Virus record (IMG/VR): IMGVR_UViG_3300027833_000058
Coordinates: 1 to 58,612 of that record
Length of the DNA: 58,612 bases
Reading direction: 5' to 3' (one strand)
From: a virus
Shown: piece by piece, positions 16,502 through 24,170 of the stretch
Numbering within the stretch: the stretch's first letter is position 1
Layout of the letters: every line of letters starts with the position of its first letter
Translations under genes and position numbers: made by a program
The notes under the pieces: generated by a model
What the model saw: only the letters and a program-made list of their open reading frames with translations
Told to the model about the DNA's origin: nothing
The model's database searches: none

Positions 16502-17599
16502 TTAACTTGCAATCGCTGCATCATCGTTATCATCAATGACATCGTCAAGCTCTTCAACTGTGTCTTCTCGCATGATCGCGCCAGATGCACCAATAGTGTA
16601 AGCATTCTTGATATAGGTACTGAAGTCAGTTTTCTCAAACATCATCATCCAGAAGTCTTTGCTGTTTTGTACTTCCTTAGCACGCATTAACTTTTCAGAT
16701 AGAACTTCACCTGTTGCAGGATTAATAGCTTCATACCAACCAACTTTAGGCTTAGTAAGATAACCACCTTTCTCAGCAATATCCATCAATCCAGACCACT
16801 TAACAATGCCACCTTCCCAAGATACCGAGACTGGAATCTTAGACTTCTCTTTAACATGTCGAGATTTCTCAACGTTAATAATGAAGTGATAGCCTTGAAT
16901 TTCAGTACCAACCTTATCTTGTTGACGACCAATAATCCAGATAGCATCTGCTGAGTAGTAAATACCTGTACCACCAGAAACAACAGCCTTAGGGAACAAT
17001 CCAATTTCTTGATATGTGTGGTTAACAGCAATCAATGGAATATCTTTAAGGTTTAGATGTGGTGTTACAATACGGAACAGAGATTTAAGAGCCTTAGCTC
17101 GTGACATATCTGCTACTGATTTACCGTCGAGTGCGTCAGCAACTTCTTTCTTAGAAGCAAGGTTACCAATTGAATCAATAACAATAATTACTTTTTCAGC
17201 CTTAGTAATACTATCTAACTGATGGGCAATATCAAACTTAAGTTCTTCAACATTAGTAATTGGTGTATGAACTACGCGATCCATATCAATACCAAAGCTT
17301 TCGAAGTAAGCCTGAGGTGTACCAAATTCTGCATCATAGAATAACAATACAGCATCTTTGTTTTTTTGCATATAAGCACCTGCCATCAACAATGCGAATG
17401 CTGATTTAAAGTGCTTTGATGGACCTGCCAAGACGAGTAGTCCTGGAGAAACACCACCGTCAATACGACCCGATAGTGCAACGTTTACCATTGGCACATT
17501 AGTTGGTGCCATATCTTTTTTACCGTACACTTTAGATTCCATTAATGGTGCTGACATCTTAATTGTACTGTTTTTCACCAGCCTGTCTAATAGACTCAT
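16502..17599 (-). CDS. uvsX: RecA-like recombinase UvsX
   Basis: The protein has 365 residues. The Walker A motif GPSKHFKS is at 59-66, and IVIDSIGNL is Walker B. AVNHTYQEIGLFPKAVVSGG covers the loop region typical of T4 UvsX. It forms the strand-exchange filament on gp32-covered DNA with the help of UvsY, which is also encoded here (32322-32759). A GAAGGAGA Shine-Dalgarno precedes the start. It follows gp32 and a 108-residue protein in one unit. Confidence 0.95.
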   Translation of the reverse strand: MSLLDRLVKNSTIKMSAPLMESKVYGKKDMAPTNVPMVNVALSGRIDGGVSPGLLVLAGPSKHFKSAFALLMAGAYMQKNKDAVLLFYDAEFGTPQAYFESFGIDMDRVVHTPITNVEELKFDIAHQLDSITKAEKVIIVIDSIGNLASKKEVADALDGKSVADMSRAKALKSLFRIVTPHLNLKDIPLIAVNHTYQEIGLFPKAVVSGGTGIYYSADAIWIIGRQQDKVGTEIQGYHFIINVEKSRHVKEKSKIPVSVSWEGGIVKWSGLMDIAEKGGYLTKPKVGWYEAINPATGEVLSEKLMRAKEVQNSKDFWMMMFEKTDFSTYIKNAYTIGASGAIMREDTVEELDDVIDDNDDAAIAS

Positions 17600-17600
17600 A

Positions 17601-17927
17601 TCAATCTCCTTCTACGATTGTTAACAATTTAGCTTTATATCCCTGAATTTTAGTAACTCGGTCTGGCCAGTAAATTGTTGATTTATCTGGGTTCTTACAT
17701 AGATTATCTAAGAACGGTGTTATAGATTTGTAAAGGAGTTCCAACCTATATTCAAGGTCGTCAGCAGCGAGCTTTTGATCATTCAATTGATCTTGAATGG
17801 TCGCCTTCTCACTGCTAACTTTTTGAATAGCATCTTTGGCTTCAGCTTCTTTCTCTTGAATTTCTTCATCGATAAAGCTGAAACCAAAGTCAAAGTCTAG
17901 AACTTCTTCATAGACTTTGTTAGCCAT
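17601..17927 (-). CDS. 108-residue coiled-coil protein between gp32 and UvsX
   Basis: Residues about 15-65 form a charged coiled coil. The C-terminus contains KSTIYWPDRVTKIQGYKAKL, a block I recall from proteins at the same place in marine T4-like phages. Function is unknown. It overlaps the gp32 stop by 8 bases and lies one base before uvsX, so an accessory role in replication or recombination is plausible. Confidence 0.65.
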   Translation of the reverse strand: MANKVYEEVLDFDFGFSFIDEEIQEKEAEAKDAIQKVSSEKATIQDQLNDQKLAADDLEYRLELLYKSITPFLDNLCKNPDKSTIYWPDRVTKIQGYKAKLLTIVEGD

Positions 17928-18849
17928 TCGCTAGCTCCTTAAAGATTGATAGATCGTCGTCATCATCATCCATTGATAGAGATGTTGATGTTGGCGCTGG
18001 CATTGCTTCTGTTAGCGTTGGCTGTGGTGCTGCAGCTGTTGCATTACCCATAGAGCTTAGATCAAATTCATTATCTTGCTCTGCCGTAGCAGGTGTAGAA
18101 GCTTCTTCATCTAGCGCTAGTACACGATAGAGTTTCGCTTTCAATTCAGCATAAGACTTGAAGTTCTTTGGATCTACTAAATCTTGCAGTTTGTGTTCTG
18201 CATTGTAGATCTTTTCCAACTCTGCATCATCTTCTGATACTGCCGATGGGCCATCAAATTCTGATTTATCATAGTTAGGATAACCTTCAAACTTACGAAT
18301 TTTCAAACGGAAGTTAGCACCTTCCCATAGATCGAATGGGTTTACTGGAGTTTCATCTTCAAACTGAGGATTCATTAGATCATTCAATTTATCGAAGATT
18401 TTCTTACCAAACTGGTACATAAAGACTTTACCATCATTATCTGAGTTGGCTGAGTCTTTAACAACTAGTACGTTGGCAAAATATTTCAAGCGACGCTTTT
18501 GCTTACGTGCGAGTTCTTTATCAGATTCGAGACCTGAGTTCCACAACTTGCCGTTGTATTCCGAGACTGGATCGTCTTGGTTAATAGTAGTAAGGGAGTT
18601 TTCGATGTACCATTGTCCTGTTGGACCTTGGAAACCGTGATCCCATACGCGTACAAAAGGCATTTCTTCACCTTGTGCTGCTGGAAGGAAACGAATGATT
18701 GCAAAACCGTTACCTGCTTTATCGCGGGTTGGCTTCCACATTTTACCTTCATTGGGATCTGAGTAGCTCTTTTGAGTAATCTTTTCGAGCTGTGAGTTCA
18801 ATTTGTTTAAAGAACTTGAACGATTCTTTTTGAGTGCGTCAAATGACAT
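17920..18849 (-). CDS. 32: single-stranded DNA-binding protein, T4 gp32-like
   Basis: The protein has 309 residues. The N-terminus (LKKNRSSSLNKL) carries the basic, Ser-rich cooperative-binding (LAST-like) segment. The OB core includes VRVWDHGFQGPTGQWYIE and YFANVLVVKD, as in T4 gp32. The C-terminus is the acidic protein-interaction tail (SMDDDDDDLSIF). The three Cys that bind zinc in T4 gp32 are absent; this protein has no Cys at all. A late box at 18925-18932 and an early promoter at 19015-19042 both lead into it. Confidence 0.93.
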   Translation of the reverse strand: MSFDALKKNRSSSLNKLNSQLEKITQKSYSDPNEGKMWKPTRDKAGNGFAIIRFLPAAQGEEMPFVRVWDHGFQGPTGQWYIENSLTTINQDDPVSEYNGKLWNSGLESDKELARKQKRRLKYFANVLVVKDSANSDNDGKVFMYQFGKKIFDKLNDLMNPQFEDETPVNPFDLWEGANFRLKIRKFEGYPNYDKSEFDGPSAVSEDDAELEKIYNAEHKLQDLVDPKNFKSYAELKAKLYRVLALDEEASTPATAEQDNEFDLSSMGNATAAAPQPTLTEAMPAPTSTSLSMDDDDDDLSIFKELANG

Positions 18850-18924
18850 ATGTACTTCTCCTAGTTTTGCTGTATATAGCGATTGTTTATATTGCGATGT
18901 ATGTGCAGGTTTGTACCTACCATC

Positions 18925-18932
18925 TATTTATA
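18925..18932 (-). promoter_or_regulatory. late promoter box before gene 32
   Basis: TATAAATA on the minus strand, 76 bases before the gp32 start. The leader contains a small AGGT/ACCT hairpin. Confidence 0.65.
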
Positions 18933-19535
18933 TCAGAAAAAACGATCACGGATCAAATCTTTGAACTTTTTTTCATCAATTTCTAAGAAAGGTTTATACT
19001 TTCTTATTAACCTTATTATATCACTTGCTACGATTTTGTCAACTATTTCTTTATCCCAATAGGGAAAAATATTAGCGATGTAACAAAGGATAGTAATAGT
19101 TTCCAAACTAATTTTCTTTTGCATATATAAAGTCATAAGCAACGGATGCTGCCCATTCACTGAAGTAAAATTAGCTTGGAAGTTGTCGTCAAGAAGATTA
19201 ATCTCGGTTTTGAATGTACGCGATAGAGTATCTATTCTACGCTGCCAATCAACATATCGATCTTCACCTTCTTGTTCGAGTATTTCACGGATCCATGCAT
19301 TAGGCTTTACTATCATATTAGATAGCATAAGCTTTTCTGGATCATCTCTTTGTGAAAGCTTTTCGAAAAAATATGCATCATTACGAGTTCTATACTTATC
19401 GTATGATGCTCTTATTTTTCCGTGGTATTTAATGTAGTCATAACCGTCAGAGGTAAAATGTTTCTTCATTGCAAGGTACTTTACGTACCATATGAAACTA
19501 CCTTCGTTAGCATAACTTAGTGAGGTCTTGATCAT
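18933..19535 (-). CDS. 59: helicase loader, T4 gp59-like
   Basis: The protein has 200 residues, all-helical in character. YDYIKYHGKIRASYDKYRTR and DAYFFEKLSQ correspond to T4 gp59 segments (DVIKYNW, DKYFFQKLSE), and KPNAWIREI to the conserved DAWIGDI. It loads gp41 on gp32-coated forks. The gene overlaps gene 33 by 29 bases. Confidence 0.88.
   Translation of the reverse strand: MIKTSLSYANEGSFIWYVKYLAMKKHFTSDGYDYIKYHGKIRASYDKYRTRNDAYFFEKLSQRDDPEKLMLSNMIVKPNAWIREILEQEGEDRYVDWQRRIDTLSRTFKTEINLLDDNFQANFTSVNGQHPLLMTLYMQKKISLETITILCYIANIFPYWDKEIVDKIVASDIIRLIRKYKPFLEIDEKKFKDLIRDRFF
19015..19042 (-). promoter_or_regulatory. early promoter inside gene 59, reading into gene 32
   Basis: AGTTGACA, 16 bp, TATAAT on the minus strand, within the last part of gene 59. 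It gives gp32 a separate early transcript. Confidence 0.75.
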
Positions 19536-19767
19536 CTTTAATTACCAATTTTGCATCTACTGCTTCAGATCTTACTTTTTCTTTTAGAATAGAAGATTTC
19601 TTAACAATATTAGCTACTGTTTCAATTTCTAACTCGTTTACGCGAGCGTATTCACACAATGCATCTATATAACCTATACCACTTTTGAGCATGTATTGAA
19701 TATCATGATGTACCTTTTCAGGTGTTCTTGGTGCTACTAGTGCAGCTTCATTCATGTCTTTATCCAT
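19507..19767 (-). CDS. 33: late transcription co-activator, T4 gp33-like
   Basis: The protein has 86 residues. The C-terminal half, ETVANIVKKSSILKEKVRSEAVDAKLV, parallels T4 gp33 (ETQFAKFIPSGIIEKIQSEAIDENLL). gp33 binds the RNA polymerase flap and links it to the sliding clamp at late promoters. This fits the presence of gp55 and TATAAATA boxes in this window. The protein is shorter than T4 gp33 at the N-terminus. Confidence 0.8.
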   Translation of the reverse strand: MDKDMNEAALVAPRTPEKVHHDIQYMLKSGIGYIDALCEYARVNELEIETVANIVKKSSILKEKVRSEAVDAKLVIKDDQDLTKLC

Positions 19768-19960
19768 TAAGTGTCTTTATCCCTGCAAGCCAATTTTCAG
19801 CTGCTGATTGAGCGAAGTGAATACTTTTACCTTCATAAACTTCCTCTTTAATAAAGTCGTTATTAATAAAGAAGCGAACGCCGGCACCGTTTTCTGTAGC
19901 GAAGTAGTCTACCTTTAGTGATTGACCATCCCTCTCAGATATTAATGTTTTACCTATCAT
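19760..19960 (-). CDS. 66-residue protein of unknown function
   Basis: A small, probably beta-rich protein (LKVDYFATENGAGVRFFIN) with a GGAGAATAAACA ribosome site, overlapping gene 33 by 8 bases. No family is recognised. It is co-transcribed from the early promoter at 20081-20109. Confidence 0.55.
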   Translation of the reverse strand: MIGKTLISERDGQSLKVDYFATENGAGVRFFINNDFIKEEVYEGKSIHFAQSAAENWLAGIKTLNG

Positions 19961-20193
19961 TGTTTATTCTCCTTAATACTTGAAGTTGCTTTAACACTGC
20001 CACAATTGGCGCAATAAACAATTGTTGCAATAAACTGGTGTTTACCGATTTTAATGTTTCTTTTACCAGTTGATATATCTATTATATCACAACAGCCATT
20101 AACTGTCAACTGTTTATTTGAATTATTATTAACTCCTGATATCTTAGAGATAGGCTTAATTTCCAGTCCAAAATTACGTCTGTTAATCATCAT
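19957..20193 (-). CDS. 78-residue protein with Cys pairs
   Basis: It contains CCDI and a CANCGS pair that could form a small metal site. GAGGAAC precedes the start and the gene overlaps the end of the bilin reductase gene. Two adjacent ATGs (20193, 20190) are both possible. Function is unknown. Confidence 0.5.
   Translation of the reverse strand: MMINRRNFGLEIKPISKISGVNNNSNKQLTVNGCCDIIDISTGKRNIKIGKHQFIATIVYCANCGSVKATSSIKENKQ
20081..20109 (-). promoter_or_regulatory. early promoter for the 66-residue gene, 33 and 59
   Basis: AACAGTTGACA, 17 bp, TATAAT on the minus strand, a near-perfect sigma70 site inside the 78-residue gene. Confidence 0.8.
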
Positions 20194-20872
20194 CTAGTTC
20201 CTCAAATAATACATTGTTAACATACTTTTCTTTATCTTCTTCTGATATTCCCATTGCTAAAATAGAACGGTGTAAGTGTGGATTAAGCTTTTGATTTTGA
20301 CAATACTTGTTTAGTAATGGTTTTATATTACGATGACTATCGAGAGCATTTGTATCTATGTTATCTAGGTAGTGATCTACTAAGTCAGTTGTTACTGCGA
20401 TAAACTGATTAAGCTCTTCGTCAGTCTTAATGTTACCGACTGCAAGCATGTCTTTTGAAAATATCTCTTGAGCCCACGGTGGTAATTCTCTAGGTTTGTT
20501 CCATTCTAAGTCTTTAACTCGCCTTTCCATATATTCATTATACGGATGCGGAAAACCACGCAAAGGACTGTAATCCATAAACGAACCTGTAATCTTTTTA
20601 GGTCCTGCTACAATATCAAATCCAAGTATAGGCAATTCGTAGCTTGGATCTGGAAACACATTCACATGCATTAGCCACAAACCTTTACCATCTGCCGGTA
20701 CAATTGTTTTTAAATGAGCTTTTGATACTTGATCAGAGTGCCAAAAAGTATCATTCCAATCTTTAAATTTAAGATCATCTGTATACTTTTCGTTATCATA
20801 ACGAGTAAAATGTTTATCGAAGCTTGCTGAAATATAATCAGCATAACCGTTTAATCTATCCCATAGTTCCAT
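20183..20872 (-). CDS. ferredoxin-dependent bilin reductase (PcyX/PebS/PcyA family)
   Basis: The protein has 229 residues, the usual size. The family core is seen as HVNVFPDPSYELPILGFDIV followed by KKITGSFMDYSPL. D100 in MDYSP corresponds to the catalytic Asp105 of PcyA-type enzymes. The family reduces biliverdin IX-alpha to phycobilins with electrons from ferredoxin. Phage members (PebS, PcyX) make phycoerythrobilin; which product is made here cannot be read with certainty. It lies in the same operon as heme oxygenase, which supplies biliverdin. The host appears not to be a cyanobacterium, which favours the PcyX group. Confidence 0.88.
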   Translation of the reverse strand: MELWDRLNGYADYISASFDKHFTRYDNEKYTDDLKFKDWNDTFWHSDQVSKAHLKTIVPADGKGLWLMHVNVFPDPSYELPILGFDIVAGPKKITGSFMDYSPLRGFPHPYNEYMERRVKDLEWNKPRELPPWAQEIFSKDMLAVGNIKTDEELNQFIAVTTDLVDHYLDNIDTNALDSHRNIKPLLNKYCQNQKLNPHLHRSILAMGISEEDKEKYVNNVLFEELDDD

Positions 20873-20884
20873 TATTCTTACCCT

Positions 20885-21058
20885 CTATATTACATCATCT
20901 TTTATTACTTTGGTTAATGTTGCGCTGAGATTGTCTTCACTTATACTCCACACAACATCATCACCAATATTAATATTGGACGCTAGTAATACAGAATCAG
21001 GGAGAACAATAAAATGCTCTCCCGTCTCAGATACTTGAACTTCAAGTTGATGATTCAT
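20885..21058 (-). CDS. 57-residue AbrB/SpoVT-like small protein
   Basis: The frame starts at ATG 21058, overlapping the upstream stop as ATGA. The sequence LEVQVSETGEHFIVLPDSVL then INIGDDVVWSISED resembles the beta-hairpin DNA-binding domain of AbrB/MazE proteins, with an LP-x-x-x-L turn. It may be a small transcription regulator. It sits between heme oxygenase and the bilin reductase. Confidence 0.6.
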   Translation of the reverse strand: MNHQLEVQVSETGEHFIVLPDSVLLASNINIGDDVVWSISEDNLSATLTKVIKDDVI

Positions 21059-21243
21059 TTTTTCTTTTTAGCTCGCCGAGCTGCAGCATATTCGTTTTGC
21101 AGTAGCTGTTCGCGAACACTCTTTGTTTCTTGCCTACGGCTTCTAGCCGTTTCTGAACTAGCCATACGTTTTTGACGTTTTAAATCTTTTTCGATTCCAA
21201 AGTCAGTTTCAAATTCAATTTCATCTTGCATATTATTTTGCAT
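21055..21243 (-). CDS. 62-residue basic helical protein
   Basis: Acidic at the N-terminus and strongly basic at the C-terminus (ARRAKKKK). It starts with MQNNMQDEIEFETDFGIEKD. No known family. It lies directly downstream of the early promoter at 21281-21309 and is coupled to the AbrB-like gene by ATGA. Confidence 0.55.
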   Translation of the reverse strand: MQNNMQDEIEFETDFGIEKDLKRQKRMASSETARSRRQETKSVREQLLQNEYAAARRAKKKK

Positions 21244-21280
21244 GAGATAGTCTCCTTTATTAACTGTTTGTTATGGTATA

Positions 21281-21309
21281 ATTATACTATGTAATAGTAG
21301 CTTTGTCAA
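21281..21309 (-). promoter_or_regulatory. early promoter before the 62-residue gene and bilin reductase
   Basis: GGTTGACA, 17 bp, TATAAT on the minus strand. It overlaps the end of the heme oxygenase gene. Confidence 0.78.
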
Positions 21310-21856
21310 CCATTTCTTTTGAAAGTTCATCAAATAATTCTGAAGCAAAATCAAAACATATTTTTGCCTCATCAGCCATATCGTCTGATAACAATGTTCT
21401 AAACTGTTCAATAAGAACTTTAGTGTCACCTTCGAATTCGTACATCAAGCCATTGCCTGGAGTTTTCTTTTTGATAATTTGTCCACCGTGTAATTCACCA
21501 AAGTGGCGAACATACATATGCGCAAGTAAAGCTTCGTTATCATCAGCTTCTGCTAATCCATTAACATATGCTGCATACTTACTTACTGATGGAGGAAACA
21601 CGCCTGTAGGAGAGTAACCGAAGACTTCTTCTAGTTCTCTAATATCTTCAAAGATACGTCTATGACGTTTGATAGCGTGTAAGTTTGGGGGGATGATAGT
21701 GTGTCGTTCTAGTACTTCGTAATTCATGTACTGACAACATAGGAATTTGTGATACAAGGCTGTATCGATTTTTCCTGAAATAAGTTCTTTAGCAAATGCT
21801 CTTCGCTCAGCAGACTGATGGTGAGCCCAAGTTAATTCTTTCAATTTGTTTGACAT
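21287..21856 (-). CDS. heme oxygenase
   Basis: The protein has 189 residues. The proximal heme ligand is H13 in AHHQSAERRAF, matching the family HxxAE motif. The distal helix motif is GELHGGQIIKK. The enzyme opens heme to biliverdin, CO and iron. It is followed in the same unit by the bilin reductase, giving a heme-to-phycobilin route. It could also serve iron release alone. The gene starts just after the tmRNA coding piece and may be transcribed from the tmRNA promoter. Confidence 0.92.
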   Translation of the reverse strand: MSNKLKELTWAHHQSAERRAFAKELISGKIDTALYHKFLCCQYMNYEVLERHTIIPPNLHAIKRHRRIFEDIRELEEVFGYSPTGVFPPSVSKYAAYVNGLAEADDNEALLAHMYVRHFGELHGGQIIKKKTPGNGLMYEFEGDTKVLIEQFRTLLSDDMADEAKICFDFASELFDELSKEMVDKATIT

Positions 21857-21879
21857 AATATCCTCTTTAATAATTAAAG

Positions 21880-22175
21880 TGCCACTTTTCTGTTGCTAAG
21901 TAAGTGGCCAACTCCCTGTGATTATGCCGCTAGGGCTAATCCAGATGGTGCGAAATTTTCATTTGCATTTAGTTTAATTGATCTATGCGCGATCATCCGG
22001 TAAACTCCACTTCACTACAACACCTGTCGATCCTAGTTCAGCCCCATCAAAAACACACTACCCGCTTTATCAGATACGTTCCAGAATTAACTGGAATAGT
22101 GTGTTTTTGGTGGAGCTGTCGGGTACTGCCCCCGAGTCCAGCATGTTTTCACGTTGCTTCAACGTTTACAATATT
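21880..22175 (-). ncRNA. ssrA: circularly permuted, two-piece tmRNA (alphaproteobacterial type)
   Basis: On the minus strand the acceptor piece comes first: a T arm TCGGG-GGCAGTA-CCCGA, then CAGCTCCACCA ending at 22108. An intervening segment follows that folds through AAAACACACTA and TAGTGTGTTTT. The coding piece starts at 22045 with GGGGCTGAACTAGGATCGACAGG. GGGGCTG pairs with CAGCTCC in 7 bp including a G3-U70 wobble, the alanine identity pair. The tag frame is at 21966-21922 and reads ANENFAPSGLALAA then TAA. AGTTTA/TAAACT closes a stem just before the tag, and a pseudoknot (GTTG/CAAC with GCCACTT/AAGTGGC) follows it. The exact outer ends are approximate. Confidence 0.93.
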
Positions 22176-22210
22176 ATTTATATAATATACTAGTAACAGA
22201 CGCTTGTCAA
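22175..22210 (-). promoter_or_regulatory. combined early and late promoter of the tmRNA
   Basis: AACTGTTGACA, 17 bp, TATTAT on the minus strand (22182-22210). A perfect late box TATAAATA (22182-22175) overlaps the end of the -10. The gene can thus be read by both host sigma70 and gp55 polymerase. Confidence 0.78.
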
Positions 22211-22217
22211 CAGTTAT

Positions 22218-22463
22218 TTAATCATAACCTAAAACGGCAACTTTAGACATCTCTGCAATGCGTAATTCTGTTACACGATCTTCATATGCTACATCGAAAC
22301 CTTCTTCGGCATATTGGCATCTCTCGTGATTGCCCCATAATCTTTTAAAATAACTATCATAAAGGTATTCAACTACAGAGTCAGGTTCTGCTTTATCAAT
22401 TAGTTGACCTTTTACCATCCAATTCAAACGGTTGGCTTCTTTACGTACTTCTGGTGAGCACAT
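22218..22463 (-). CDS. 81-residue protein of unknown function
   Basis: I chose ATG 22463 (MCSPEVRKEANRLNW) because GGAGG lies eight bases before it; the ATG at 22490 has no ribosome site. The protein is mixed-charge and helical, with no signal or known motif. A CATAAATA sequence, one base off the late box, lies about 30 bases upstream. Confidence 0.55.
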   Translation of the reverse strand: MCSPEVRKEANRLNWMVKGQLIDKAEPDSVVEYLYDSYFKRLWGNHERCQYAEEGFDVAYEDRVTELRIAEMSKVAVLGYD

Positions 22464-22507
22464 GGTGGGACCTCCAAATATTAACTGCATGATTTATTTA
22501 TGAGGTA

Positions 22508-22560
22508 TGTTACCGGCAATAGCAAACTGTTACCGGTAACACTTGTAACAAATTGTTACA
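22508..22560. repeat. cluster of GTTAC/GTAAC palindromes after the phosphate permease
   Basis: TGTTACCGGTAACA (22528-22541) is a perfect 14-bp palindrome. TGTAACAAATTGTTACA (22544-22560) is an 8-1-8 inverted repeat reaching into the permease stop. A third half, TGTTACCGG, is at 22508-22516. This is either a run of operator sites or an elaborate 3' hairpin; there is no T-run. Confidence 0.6.
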
Positions 22561-23515
22561 GTCCGTTGGGAACGATAACATAGTGGATCATAAGTACTAG
22601 AGCAACCGAAGCGCCTAGACCAATCATCATTTTCATAAAGTCTCTTCCAACTAATGGGAATACACTCTTGAACTTCATCTTGCCAGTAAACGATGCAATA
22701 GCAAGTTCACGTCCTGCAAGCATACCAACAAATACCCACGTTGTCGACATTGGAATGTCATTAAGTTCTTTAAAGAAGTATAGACACAACCAGTAGAATA
22801 AGTCAATCAATGTTGCAGATCTTACATATCTTGTATTGTGTTTCTCTAATACAATTTCTTGTATCTTACCTCCACGTTCTCTAAACATAAAGAACAATCC
22901 AATCACGAATACACCACTTACCATAATCATTAGATCTACTGGTACTTCTCTCGGAAGGAACACTGCAATGTTAGCCATATCGTGAGACAACCAAGTCCAC
23001 CATAAACCACCTGTTGCAAACCACTGAGCAATTCGCCAATAGTTTTTATGTTCTTCTTTAACTGGTGCTGCTTCATCAAGTGTTCTACTTATAACATACC
23101 ATGCTGCATAAGCAAACAAAGCTGCAATACCGTATCCCATAATAGATTTCATTAGCATTTTTTCCAACACAAAGGTTGAAGCAAACACAGATAATACTAA
23201 AAATGATGTTGAAACAGGTACACCAAAACGTGTTAATAATACAAGTATGCCTGGTGCGGCTGCATGATACCACTGGATTTCTTGCCACGGAATTTTGTTT
23301 AATCTACCGTATGATATATCACCGCCATTTACAACCCATCCATACCAAAGAGTTGCTAATAGTACTGCTGATGCAGCAATCCATAATGTTTTATAATTAT
23401 ATCTCTCATTGTTTGATGCCATCCAAGTACCGAGAGTCTGTACTGAATCGTTAGCAATAACTGCGTATGCAGCAAATAGGAACCCGACAAGGCTCCATAA
23501 AGTTAACATTTCCAT
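22556..23515 (-). CDS. PiT-family inorganic phosphate transporter
   Basis: The protein has 319 residues with about eight hydrophobic segments. The family signature appears twice in inverted-repeat fashion: AVIANDSVQTLGTW near residue 19 and LSHDMANIAVFLPR near 180. TRFGVPVSTS and NDIPMSTTWVFVGML are the paired substrate-loop motifs. PiT permeases bring in phosphate as a metal-phosphate with protons or sodium. The protein is shorter than bacterial PitA. Together with MazG next door it points to phosphate or nucleotide economy during infection. A terminator lies upstream and a palindrome cluster downstream, so it forms its own unit. Confidence 0.88.
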   Translation of the reverse strand: MEMLTLWSLVGFLFAAYAVIANDSVQTLGTWMASNNERYNYKTLWIAASAVLLATLWYGWVVNGGDISYGRLNKIPWQEIQWYHAAAPGILVLLTRFGVPVSTSFLVLSVFASTFVLEKMLMKSIMGYGIAALFAYAAWYVISRTLDEAAPVKEEHKNYWRIAQWFATGGLWWTWLSHDMANIAVFLPREVPVDLMIMVSGVFVIGLFFMFRERGGKIQEIVLEKHNTRYVRSATLIDLFYWLCLYFFKELNDIPMSTTWVFVGMLAGRELAIASFTGKMKFKSVFPLVGRDFMKMMIGLGASVALVLMIHYVIVPNGL

Positions 23516-23565
23516 TTAATCTTCCTTTTCTTTATTGGTGCTTTTACCACACCGGTTAAGTAAAT

Positions 23566-23594
23566 AAAAAGAGCTGGCTTTGACCACCAACTCT
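23566..23594 (-). terminator. terminator after mazG and the 51-residue gene
   Basis: On the minus strand AGAGTTGG and CCAGCTCT pair (8 bp with one wobble) around a 9-base loop, followed by TTTTTATT. Confidence 0.75.
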
Positions 23595-23601
23595 CCTTTA
23601 T

Positions 23602-23757
23602 TTATTCGTCACCTACCCACAAGTTGATAGTTATTAGGTTTTTGTCTTTTTTACTTATTGCATATTCTATATCTAAATCAAATAACGCTTTTCTTAATGC
23701 AATTAACTTATCGGGTTCTTTAGGTTTTATCCATTGTTTTATCGGATGTTCGTCCAT
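23602..23757 (-). CDS. 51-residue small protein coupled to MazG
   Basis: The frame starts at ATG 23757, overlapping the MazG stop as TAATG, and ends just before a terminator. It contains EHPIKQWIKPKEPDKLI and NLITINLWVGDE. It is unrecognised; the coupling makes it a convincing gene. Confidence 0.6.
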   Translation of the reverse strand: MDEHPIKQWIKPKEPDKLIALRKALFDLDIEYAISKKDKNLITINLWVGDE

Positions 23758-24170
23758 TATAAAGCTTTCTCTAAATCACCGTGGTTACCTTCGTGAGATG
23801 GAGCTACCCAACCTTCAGGTTTAATCAAATCAGGCAACCCAAACGGATTCGGACGGCCTTCTTTAACGCCAACAGATTTTTCCATATTAGCGTTGTAAAC
23901 CCTTTGCCAAGCAGCAGTAGCATCAATACCAAAGACATCGAGAGTCCCAATAGCAAAAACACACATGTCGATAAGACCATCGACAATTTCTTCAGGGTCT
24001 CGAGCTTCGATTGCATCCATTGTTTCATCTAGTTCTTCCTTACACATTGAAAGTCGGAAACGCAAATACTTATCCATCAAGTCTTTGTTGTCTTTATTGG
24101 CTTCAAACCAATCTTTTACACCAAACTTGTGGTGCATGTCGTTAATGTCTTTAGACCAGTTATAGCTCAT
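23757..24170 (-). CDS. mazG: MazG-like NTP pyrophosphohydrolase
   Basis: The protein has 137 residues. CKEELDETMDAIEARDPEEIVDGLIDMCVF has the EExxxE plus ExxD helices of the all-alpha NTP-PPase superfamily. Phage MazG proteins hydrolyse (d)NTPs and have been proposed to affect nucleotide or alarmone pools. The C-terminal 40 residues (NPFGLPDLIKPEGWVAP) are a non-catalytic tail seen in phage versions. It has its own early promoter at 24196-24224. Confidence 0.82.
   Translation of the reverse strand: MSYNWSKDINDMHHKFGVKDWFEANKDNKDLMDKYLRFRLSMCKEELDETMDAIEARDPEEIVDGLIDMCVFAIGTLDVFGIDATAAWQRVYNANMEKSVGVKEGRPNPFGLPDLIKPEGWVAPSHEGNHGDLEKAL

Noticed and set aside
20183-21856. Bilin genes as proof of a cyanobacterial host
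   Set aside because: The alphaproteobacterial-type permuted tmRNA, DUF1127 protein and subunit c point elsewhere, there are no photosystem genes, and phage bilin reductases are known outside cyanophages.
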